Assembly (NCBI GenBank): GCA_023078555.1
Contig: CM041196.1
Span: 682,001 to 746,000, forward strand
Reading direction: 5' to 3'
Length of the DNA: 64,000 nt
Origin: Ulva prolifera
Taxonomy: Eukaryota; Chlorophyta; Ulvophyceae; Ulvales; Ulvaceae
Each line of letters opens with the position of its first letter. Within the stretch, counting starts at the first letter, position 1. Below are positions 1 to 10,200 of this stretch, piece by piece. Below the pieces are notes generated by a model. That model was not told where the DNA came from. It worked only from the letters and a program-made list of their open reading frames with translations, and ran no database searches. A program made the position numbers and the translations under genes.

Positions 1-16
1 GGCACGTCCTTTCATC

Positions 17-3000
17 ATGGCCCCAGTGCTCTGGATCGTTTCGGGATGTGCGGTCGTGCTGCATCGATGGCACCGCAGGCGCAAGGGGAAGGACCTGCAC
101 AAGATCCCGCTGGCGCCAGGCAGCTTTCCAGTCCTCGGGCATTTAGAGATTGTCAAGGTGCCCTTCTCACCCAGGGGTATACAAAATATTTTTGTTTGTG
201 CCGGGCTGTCAGGGCCGCTCTACAGTTGACATCGGAGTACCCGCTCTGACTTTTCAATTTACCCGGGGTGTCAGATTCCGGCGATTCGGTTTCAGTGTTT
301 GTTTTCTCCCGTTCACTCTTTTGTAACATTTACCCGGGGTGTCAGGTGCACTGTTTTTGGGTGCGCGGAGTGAGGGGCTCCTCGCAAACGCGCGGCTTAC
401 GCCGCGCATTCGCTCGTCGCTGACAGTACACAGATGAAATACGACCACATGCAACAGCACTCGGGAAAAAGCTAAACGCATATGCTTAAATCTAACACAT
501 TCAATGTAAAGTTGACAACTGTTGATAAGCACACTCACACACATCGGACGGCAAGCAGTTCAGTCAAGCGGTCAATTTCGGCCTTGAGCACACAATATTG
601 GAAGTAATTTTATGCGTTGCAGCGCATCGCCTGCTGGCACTGTCGAAATGACGTGAAGTCTAACGTTCCAGCCGCCACGTCTGTGCACAGCCACAAACCT
701 TGTGCAGAGCAAAACATTTGTCCAGCACCCCCTAAAAAAAACGCAATCCGGTTAGTTTTCTGGGACGGCGCGGAGTACACCGGTGGAGCTCCTCGCAAAC
801 GCGCGGCTCACGCCGCGCATTTTCCTCGTCGCCCACCGGAGTACCCCGGCGCCGTCCCAGAAAACTGCCCGGAATTTTGTTAAAAAAACACAAATTTTTG
901 CCCTGACTTTCCGGCGGACTGTAGACCCCTGTTCTCACCTGGCCGCTTGAGCTCGCACCACCGCTGTTCGATTGGATCCAACCTGATAGTTCTACCGCTC
1001 GTAGTTGATGCAACCTTGGTGTGGATACAAGGGGATACTTCAACTTCCGTTTACTCTTTCTGTCACAATGAATGTTGCGGTGACATTCATTTAGTATGAT
1101 CATGTCAGAGGGCAGAGGTGTAGGTGGCTGCAGCTATCGGCCGCCCACGTGGTGCCACACGCAGCCGCCAGCAGGTGAACTTGCAAGCACTTGAGTCAAT
1201 TGAGTGCCGCTGCTGCAGTGTGACTTTACTTGCCTGTGCACATGTAAGCTGTTGCGGCGCTATGTTTGTTTGAGTTCATACCCAATTGGGTTGGGCCCAA
1301 CCACCCGTCTGCATTCAATGTAAAGTTGACAACTGTTGATAAGCACACTCACACACTCGCACTCCAGCCTTGTCATTGTACCCTTACACTCCAGGTGGTT
1401 TACCCCTTCGGCCTATGTGGTCCCGTTAACTCGGAGTTGTCAATGTCCAATCGGATACGGCTCAGTAAATTTAGATTTACTTTACTTTTACACTCGCACT
1501 TGCTGCTTGCTGCTTCAAGTTGCTGCACTATGTCCGGCAAAGCTGCCCCAAGCTAGCTAGCTATCTCTAGATACAGTATGATTGCCATCAAATTAATTTA
1601 AATCAATATTGCAAGACATGTGCATCATGTTTCACACAGGAATGCAGCTGCGGCAGCTGTGACCAACACAAGTAGCTGTAGCAATCTCTCCCTGCTTCAG
1701 CTTGATTCAGCTAGCAAGCTTATTCGCCATGCATGTGGCCACAGAGAACAGGGTGACACCTGAGTGGATGACAGGACTGCAAGCAATGTGGGCTAGCTAG
1801 GTCAATGCACGTGTTGGAGCAACCTGCATGCGTTTCATTGCAAGCAACATTGTCAGAATCCTGTGGATCCTTCAGCCATAGGCCAATGGCACAGATCGGT
1901 GCATGACATTCTCTGATGCGTCAGCCTTTGGCTACAGTTCCTGCCACAGTGTTAACGTCAGCCTCTATTGTACAGAAAGAACGTGGATGCACTACTAGTA
2001 GCACGTTCAACAAGGTGCAAGTCGCGGTTGCACATGCACTGCATGCACATGCACTGCATGTGACTCTCTGCACTCTGTGGATCATCACGGCCCGTCTGCA
2101 AGTCAGTGCATATACAGATTTCTATATCTGTGCAGTCTCACAGCCATCACCGGATTTGCACCGGATTTTCCGTGTCTACAGACCACCAGGTTTGACTGGA
2201 CGCCAGGGTCTCCGATCGAGCTTCATCTCAGCTTCATCCTAGGCTTTCACGACAACTGCAGGCTGCTTTACATTTCATCATAAAGCACATTCATCACTTC
2301 TGACGAGTGGCTGCAGGCGTTTATGTCCCATGACCTGCACAAGCTGTTCACAAAGTATGCCGAGGCCACGGGGCCAAAGGGCGTGCTGCGGCTGTGCGTG
2401 GCAGGGGGAACGAGCCTCATCTGCACCGGCCCCGAGGCCTTTGCCGCCCTCCTGCGGAACAAGCCCTTCCTGCCGCGCCCTCCGGCGCTTTACGACGTGC
2501 TTTTCATGTTCGTACGTCCCTCACCAGTGTAGTCTGTGTCGCAGCCTTCATGGGCGCCGCATTCTTGTGTTGAATTGAATCCAACCGCTGGTCTGTGTTC
2601 TAGGAGGCACCACTAGTAGTGGCTGACTTACAGCATGTGTGAGCGCTGCATCTACTCACCTGCCGAGTTAAATCGATCATTGCTGAAATAAGTGAACGCG
2701 CCTGAGCAATGGCAATGCCTTTCCTGCATGTCCAGACCTGCCCGCCATGGCACTCGCGCTGTCGCTTTAGCATCGATGTTCCTCTTACCCCAATCATGAT
2801 GACGTGAAGCAACTCGGGAATACTGATGCCACTGGGTGACTCTGGTGCAGGGCATCAAGGCGCACTCGGTGTTCACGACGCCAGACGCGCAAGAGCATGC
2901 GCGGGTGCGCAACCACATGATGAAGTTCTTCAACGCTGACAACGTCGCGGCCACGATCGGCCGTCTCGAGGAGCAGATGGCCGCTTCCACCGCCGCCATC

Positions 3001-3302
3001 ATCGCCGCCTTCTCCGCAGCCTCTGCCAAATCGCAGGGCTCCCCCGGTGCACACCCTCCCACTGCGTGCGATGATCACTCGAGCTCGTAGTAGCCCAGCG
3101 TCATCTGTCCGCGCTGGCGCCATTGCTGTTTACTGCCATTGCTGTTTACTGCCACTACGTACAACATATGTTTGCAAACCCCAGCCAGAAGCCGCTGGCC
3201 TTGATACACATAGATACATATAGATACACATAGATACACATAGCCGCCGCCACCGGCAGCAGCTGCAGCTGATGACATGTACAGTGCATCCACATTGCCA
3301 GT

Positions 3303-3340
<38 letters not shown>

Positions 3341-6300
3341 GAGCAGGCGTGTAGTGTTGATGGTATATGGTATGTACATGTGTACGCAACCCCCATGAAT
3401 CTGTCTGCTCCCACCAAACTTGGCCAAGGTCCTACAAGCTTGGGATGGCTGTATACAGGGCAATCGGGCAACGGCAGCGGAGTGTTTGGGGACAGCGGAG
3501 TGTTTGAGGACGATGTCACGGATGCTGGCGTCCTTGTCGACACCTTTCAATTTTCAGCCACCAATATTCTCCGAGTCGTCTTCCAGGTGTGCCTCCGTTG
3601 AGCACGCACTATGTAGGCCAGTCGGCTGCGACGCTTTCCCTGAACCAGCTGCTTGGGATGACTGTGGCTGCAGACGATTGTGCTTGCGATGCAGTGCCGC
3701 TGATCATGAACTGGACATGCGCCCTCACAGCAAGTGAGAGACTGCGCCCGTGCATGTGGACTGGCATGGCGGTGTCACGGAAGCAGGGCATTCTCTGACA
3801 TGCGCCGCGGGTGCAGGTGTTCCTCGAGGTGGACTTGATGCCTCCCCTGGACGCCCTGAACAGCACCATGCAGCAGGCGACCACGGTGTCGGCCCACCCC
3901 GCACAGTTCCAGCTCCTCAAACGCGGCCTCTATCCGGGAGCCGGCCGGTACCGCCGCAATTGGCGCACATTGTACGAGTTCCACAGCGGTGCGGAGTTCT
4001 CGTGCTTGTGTTTGTGCTCCACAAGCAGAGCATTGCCTCCATCTGGAAGCCATGCATTCGCTCGTCTCACAATTGAATGCCATTGCTGCAAGGACTGCTG
4101 AAAGTGGATTAGGCGACGAAGCTGCCTCGACAGCCACTGTTCGTGTACTACATCAATCAGTGACATTTGCATCGTCGGCAATCATCGCACTCTAGAACAG
4201 CACATAGCCCGCACGTTCGACTCAGGCATCTTTGTAAAGCACAAGCAAAGATGCATGGGGCACATGCATTCTCCAAGGGCATCCTATTGCAACCCTTTCT
4301 GTTTGATCGCCAGTCTTATGATCCGTTCTCTAGCCTACCTGAAATTGTGTATGCTTGCTTACGCCTGGCCATGGTTCACATAATACAGCATCAACCAGTG
4401 AACTTTCTACCTCAGTTAGTATACATGGTTCACAAAGTCCATGTGACCACAGGTGGCACAGGGGCAATCATGAGCCAGCATGCGTGCAGAGCTACTGAAG
4501 CAGACCTATGCAAAGCCGCCACCGGGCAACAGCACCGCCTTCTGGGCCACCATCCGCAACGCCTTCCCAGACGCAATGTCCGACGACGTTCAGCGTGAGG
4601 CAGCCATATCTAACCTGGCGTTCGTATTCTGTGCCGGCTACGAGACGACCGCGAACGCCACACGCCACACGCTCGCCGCGCTCGCCATCGACCAGGACTC
4701 GCAGGAGGCCCTCTCAGAGGAGCTGCGGGACGCCGGCCTCCTCGCCACCCCTGACATCCCCTCTCCCCCGGCGATCACAGCGGAGCAGCTTGCGGGCCTG
4801 TCTGTGCTGGACGCCATCTGCCACGAGAGCCTCCGCGTCTTCACGCCGGCGCCAGGTGGCGGGCTGAGGGTTCTGACGAAGGACACTGATGTGCGGGGCT
4901 GCTCGAATTCCCTTGTGAGATCTGCCCGCGCATGGTGCACACGCAACAACTGTCAGATTTGCAGGGCTGGCCATGTTCCTGCTAATTTCTGGCGGTGCAT
5001 GCAAGCTGAAGGTATGAGAGTTGTTCGATTAATATCAATATTTTACCATGTATGCTGCCAGCGTGTGTGGTATGTACCACATACACGGGTCTGACAGAGA
5101 TGGCTGCAGCCATGGGTCACGCGGGAAGTAGCTGTAGGCTGTCAGACTAGTCTGAGTACTCTCGGAGTGGAGGTGGAGGTGTGGGTGTTAATGCAGGTTT
5201 GTGGGTATCGTGTTCCCAGGGGCACAACAGTGATGTTCCCAGTGTGGGCTCTACATCGTAACCGCCACGTCTGGGGCGAAGACGCTCTGGAGTGGAATCC
5301 CGATCGGTGGCTACAGGGGGGAACAGTGGCAGCTGTGAAGAAGGCAGCGGATGGCAACCCACGGTTCCTGCCGTTCCTCGATGGCCCCTCCAACTGCATC
5401 GGGCAGCACCTCGCGCTGGTGCGTATGACCTGACCACTGGAACGCTTGAAACATGCTACTGGCGATTTCATTGTAGACCGCCACGTTTGAAGGCTAGAGG
5501 TTCGAATTCCACAGCATGCGGAGAACAGAGCCGGAATCATTGATCTCAACGTCCAGAAAACTCGCATGCCTGCCGTAACGATAACCGACGCATTTCATCT
5601 GTGAGTGTTGGGTGTAGCAATGTCGGCAGCAGGTACTTGTATGTTGGATCTGTGTTCAAACGTCTTACGAATGAGTTCTGCTCAAGTTCAGCTGAGGGTC
5701 TTGTACCGCATGTTTGCGTGAAGCACCTCTGATCAGAGATGAACTCTCAGGTGCGTGCACATGTATGCAGCTGTATATTACAAGGACAAAGCCGGAGGGG
5801 CCGGTAGTGCCGCCAGGACAACGAGGAAGCACACGAACAACGCACAGCACCCGTGCCATGAGAGCAACAGCCACGTCGAATCCGCCCGAACTCAGGGCCG
5901 AGTCACAACAAACAACCCGCACACGGTACCCCGCCTCAGCCCGACAGGAACCCACTGAACACGCACCCACACCACCCCACACCACACCCACACCAACACG
6001 CTCGTCCCCGCTCAACGTCCCACCACACGCACCCCCACGCCCGCACGCAACACACCCCCGACGCCCGTGCGGCCGCGGCGGCCCAAGCCGTATGCAGCTG
6101 TGTGTGTTACAAGGACAAAGGCAGCTGTGTTACAAGGACAAAGGCAGCTGTGTGTGTCACAGCACAGCGCCTGCCCCTGGCGCCCACACTAGCAAGGTCT
6201 TCCACCTAGCTATATATGGATGCAGATATCTAGCTATAGCTAGATAGCTATCTGGCTATAGATGCAGATCGCTTGGCGTGTGGCTATGTCACAGCACCAT

Positions 6301-6585
6301 TTAATAATGATACAGCCGCAGACACGTACCACCGGCTCTGTGTGTATTCACCCATCATCGACGGCTGCTCCGCAACTGTAGGTTGAGGTCAAGATGATGG
6401 TGGCTGCGGTGGTCAGCCGCATGCATGTAACTCTGGATGCGTGCATGGCGCACCTGCGCAGCGTGGAGGACTACGTCGCCACCACTGCCACCCACGTGAC
6501 GCTGCAGACGGAGGGCCCCACATGGCTCCGCAGGCGGCCACGCGCCGCGGCCGTTGATGCCGGCATCGCATCTGTAGCGGCGTAG
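17..6585 (+). CDS. Cytochrome P450, tandem copy A (8 exons)
   Basis: Haem-thiolate monooxygenase, probably anchored in the ER; the substrate cannot be read from sequence. Modelled exons: 17-157, 2317-2511, 2851-3046, 3459-3586, 3817-3988, 4490-4890, 5197-5418, 6382-6585 (552 aa). Every junction has GT/AG ends and the phases fit (0,0,1,0,1,0,0). Seen in order: short hydrophobic N-terminus, basic stretch and proline hinge PLAPGSFPVLGH (about residues 31-42); I-helix AGYETT (326-331); K-helix ESLR (390-393); NPDRW (445-449); haem loop FLDGPSNCIG with the ligand Cys478. The loop has Ser where most P450s have Arg two residues before Cys. Exon 4 holds a small internal repeat (GSGVFG/DSGVFE) absent from copy B. 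ATG at 17 is the only start in view and matches copy B. A further small exon between exons 5 and 6 cannot be excluded. The promoter lies left of the window. Family assignment is firm; the CYP subfamily is unknown. Confidence 0.92.
257..345. repeat. 18-bp direct repeats bracketing half of a foldback
   Basis: ATTTACCCGGGGTGTCAG occurs at 257-274 and again at 328-345. Between them lies one arm (about 283-320) of the foldback found intact at 38,154-38,231. The arrangement lies inside intron 1 of P450 copy A and looks like a degraded small mobile element with duplicated flanks. Confidence 0.5.
372..426. repeat. GC-rich hairpin repeat, copy 1
   Basis: Holds GCGCGGCTTACGCCGCGC, a 7-bp stem around TTAC, within a stretch of about 50 bp (GGCTCCTCGCAAAC...CTCGTCGC) that recurs at about 785-839. 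It is intronic and non-coding. Confidence 0.5.
498..1357. repeat. Pair of ~45-bp direct repeats in P450-A intron 1
   Basis: The stretch starting CATTCAATGTAAAGTTGACA is repeated almost perfectly at 498-543 and 1312-1357. The repeats bracket about 770 bp that include the hairpin element at 754-866. They could be the long target duplication or terminal direct repeats of an inserted element, or a simple local duplication. Confidence 0.5.
754..866. repeat. 113-nt foldback (MITE-like) element
   Basis: The outer arms AGTTTTCTGGGACGGCG (754-770) and CGCCGTCCCAGAAAACT (850-866) are perfect inverted repeats. Inside, GGAGTACACCGGTGG faces CCACCGGAGTACC, and the centre is copy 2 of the GC-rich hairpin seen at 372-426. 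The whole could fold into one long hairpin. No coding capacity. Confidence 0.6.
5778..6165 (-). mobile_element. Stacked LINE 3' ends in P450-A intron 7
   Basis: From about 5778 the sequence TACAAGGACAAAGCCGGAGG and the following ~300 bp match, with divergence, the 3' UTR that follows the LINE reading frames at 57,701-58,256 and 59,831-60,391. Two further 3' termini, each GCAGCTGTG..TTACAAGGACAAAG, follow at about 6090-6119 and 6121-6143. Read on the - strand each ends CTTTGTCCTTGTAA plus a short CA run. These are short 5'-truncated LINE tails stacked in one intron. Confidence 0.6.
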
Positions 6586-7241
6586 CAAATCCAGCAAGCG
6601 AACACGCTTCAAGAGTGAAATGATCAGACGGGGCGCTCAGGGGGTTTCCATGAGCATGCATTTGTCGCCAGGTTCTGCGGCAGCACGAGCTCGCCATTGC
6701 AGAGTGATCATAATTTGGTCGAAAGCTGAAGCCAGTAACTACATATGTCACATATGTGTCACACTGTAGAGCTGCTTGCCGCAGCTGCAAAGAGATTGCG
6801 GCCGTGAAAATGTACTGTCTTGGCATAACAGGCGCTCCCTCGAAGCTCCCTCGGGATTCTCCTGGTTATTATTATTGCTCGCGGTGATACCTGCCTCGCT
6901 CGCTTCGTCCTTGTAACAAATGTCGTGTGAATGCGAGCCGTGACGCGGTAGACACGGTGGCGACAGGCAGCACTCAGGAATCGTCGAAGATGCATCGGCA
7001 GTTCCAGCGATGGCAGGTCTGTGTGCCAGTTCGGCTCGCCACAGCTGCATCACATGGAATTCTGACATACCGTGTGTTTGATGGTGTCAAGCCATGCGGT
7101 GTCAGCGTCGCACTCACATCGAACAGCCTTTGCATACATGCCAAATTCCCAGGGCGACGGTTGCGTTGAGTCTAGGACGTTGCCACGCTTAAAGTAGCGT
7201 CATTGGCATATTTTATGTGATTTAGCCGGCGTGCTGTAGTC
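6586..7241. other. Spacer between the P450 copies
   Basis: 656 bp between the stop of copy A and the start of copy B. It must carry the 3' UTR of A and the promoter of B. A plus-strand LINE-like 3' end (about 6870-6916, ending CGTCCTTGTAACAA) lies here and includes the only nearby TGTAA (6912-6916), a chlorophyte-type poly(A) signal. No clear TATA box was found; CATATTTTATG about 35 bp before the copy B ATG is a weak candidate. Confidence 0.4.
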
Positions 7242-10200
7242 ATGCCGGTAGTCTTCTGGATTGTTTCGGGATGTGCGGTCGTGCTGCACAGATGGCACCG
7301 CAGGCGCAAAGGGAAGGACCTACACAAGATCCCAATGGCTCCAGGCAGCTTTCCCATCCTCGGCCATGTAGAAATTGCCAAGGTGATTCTCTCTCCTGCA
7401 TCTAGCTGCAGGCACCGGCTTTGCTAATCGCTAGTCCGACAGCAGCTCTTCGCGGAACGCAAATGCTTGGAGGACGATTTAGCCAGCTGACCAGTCCATG
7501 ATTACACACAGCGCCTCAACGCATTCCTCGATGCTGTAGCTAGAGGCACGGCGCCACCTGCATGCTGCATGTCACAAGGAATCTCCTCGTCGGTGCTGCT
7601 GTGCACACTGCATTCGCGAATGCCACCGCGATGTCCGTCCATGGCAAGCCTTGCTTCAGCAAAAACTTGTTCCGACGAGGAAAGGTGCAAACAGTACAAA
7701 TAGAAGGGTCTCGTTCACGTTGACTCAAGATCCACGAGCTGTCCCGGAGGATCGCGGTTCAGCTGCAGCCCAAACCTCCCACCGAGTGCAGCTGCGGCCG
7801 CGGGCGAATGTGAGATAACTCTGCTGCACAGCACACCTGACGTCTCGAATGAAGGCGCTTGCCTCTTGCTATGTTAGACGTTCAAGCGTGAGATGCCACC
7901 TGCACATCAGCGTCTGACCTGGTGGTGCTTTGCTAAAGCAATTGAGAAGCTCTGTGGCACGACAGCGCCGCATCCCGACATGGTATGCACAGTCAGACAT
8001 ATCTGCGTGATTTCTCCAGCTATCTTTAAGCCACCCCTATACGATAGCCTTGCTTGTTGGCCATCACATACTCATGCGGACATGGCATGACGAGCAGTCA
8101 GTCTCGACTCCGAATTCCCATCTGAACCAGGCATGACACGCAGCTGAATCCTGGGACATATGACCTGCATCGGTGGATGTATGCAACTCTCTCGCAAGTT
8201 TATTTTTTATTTTTTATTTAATGCAGATGTCGTTGCGCGGCTAGAGGCTACGTGTCCTTGTGTCCCTCGAGTGAGCTCAGGAGCTCACCACGTCACTTCA
8301 ACTTGCACGAATCAAGAACCCCGATGTGATACTCTGTAAGTCCCCTCTGATGGCACGCATGAAATGTAATTGTGGCCATAGAGAACTACCCCACGGCGCC
8401 CCGCCCCATGCATGTGATTGTGATCCGTGCGGGCAGCAGGCAGCCCCTCAATATGCAGTACCTGCCTGTTGCATGTATGCATTTCTGTCAGATCTTTTCG
8501 GATATCGGCCACAGTCCGTGTTTGGCGTTCCGTGACGCCCCAAGCTGTTGATGCTTGTGACATGGTAGGCACACCAGCACTGCGCCAGACTGCTCTGTCC
8601 GCGTCCTGCATTACTTCTTCAACCTCCCACGCCGCGAGGGTGCCCTGCGTGCACTTCAGCCTGTCGAAAACAGGATGTATGTGCGTTCAGGGCGCTGCAG
8701 GAGGCCGATCGATCGGGATCCCGTTCCCTCTGCCAGTCAGTGCATTCATGCAATCATCTAGCTGGCCGCTGGACCCCAGTGCTCCTACGATCCACTCTGT
8801 TTGATAGACCCTAGATAGACCAGGGATCATTTTCGAGCCCGCGCCACCATGGCCATGGCTGCTGCGCCCATTATTCATTCTGCAGCCTAGGCACCCCTCA
8901 CCTGCAACATTTAGGAATGCATGGTGCAGGTAACGGCCCTAAAACCTGTTCAGGCTGTTTGTTGGCCATGTAGCAGTGACTTGGTAGACACAACGCTCCC
9001 GTGGCCCCTCCGCCTCCAATGAACAGCGAGCTGTGCAGACACTGCGACCCGCTAGCACTGCACCATCCATTCGTCAAGGCAAATGACATTGATGTCCTCC
9101 ATCTGCAGGCGTTGGCGACGAATGAGCTGCACAAGCTGTACACAAAGTACGCCGAGGCAGCAGGGCCACAAGGCCTGATCAGGCTGTGCGTGGCCGGGGA
9201 CACGCGCCTCATCTGCACCGGCCCGGAGGCCTTTGCCGCCCTCCTGCGGAACAAGCCCTTCCTGCCGCGGCCCTCGTCCCTCTACAACGTCTTCTTCATG
9301 TTTGTGCGTTGCCTGCAGCTGCTCCCCGCCGGTGAGGCCGCCGTGGAACTGTGCTGTGCTCAGCGTTGTGTCCGGAGTCTGCATCTGTGTGAAGCCATGT
9401 CGAATCGCCTTGCAGCAGTTTTCAGGGCTGCCATCCGGAAGATAGATCTGACTGCTTGGAACTGTTCCGTGTGATCGGTCAGGGCGATGCAACCCTGGCG
9501 TGATGTCAAGCATGAGTGTCCGCAAGTCCATCACAGTGTTGCCCTGCCCGGGCGGTTGCGTTTCAAGCAATACCCTGCACCTCGCGCGGCTCCATTGCTT
9601 CGTCGTTGCGAGTCCGGGGGGACGCCCCCGGACTCGCAACAGCTCAGGGGCAGCTTGATATTGGCGGCGCCATGAGAGTGTGAGCCATCGCACATCCCCG
9701 ACTGATCTGCTGACCAGCCAGTATAGGATCACTGCCAGCCACCGGCAGCTCTTGTCAATGTGGTCACGGCATGCGACCCTGCCGTGCCGTTCCATCTTCC
9801 CTGAGGCTTCCTCAGCCACATGTTGCCCCATGCCTCCGGTACATGCATGTGTGCGTGTATCCAACGTTGTGTGTGTCTGGTGCAGGGCATAAAGGCTCAC
9901 TCGATGTTCACAACACCGGATGAGGTCGAGCATGCGCGGGTGCGGAAGCACATGATGCGGTTCTTCAATGCCGAGAACGTCGCGGCCACCATCGGCCGCC
10001 TCGAGGAGGAGATGGCCGCCTCCACCGCCGCCATCACCGCCGCCTTCTCCGCAGCCTCCGGCTCATCTGCGGCCGCCCCCGGTCCGCACCCCTATTGCGT
10101 GCGGCGTAGCTGCCAGTCGCCGTAGCCCAGCTCTTCCTGTTGATGCGCGTCTGTAGCTGTTGCCGATACAGTGCACCTGCAGAACCTATTGGCTACGAAT

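Noticed and set aside
5447-5518. tRNA-like stretch with GGTTCGAATTCC and an AGCATGC/ATGCT outer stem
   Set aside because: The T-arm stem does not pair properly and no standard D or anticodon arm can be formed; it lies in P450-A intron 7.
9605-9640. Hairpin considered as a rho-independent terminator
   Set aside because: It lies in an intron of a nuclear gene and lacks a following T run.
9052-9951. 299-residue open frame on the - strand
   Set aside because: It is antisense to exons 2-3 of P450 copy B, whose + strand reading has clear P450 homology and splice sites.
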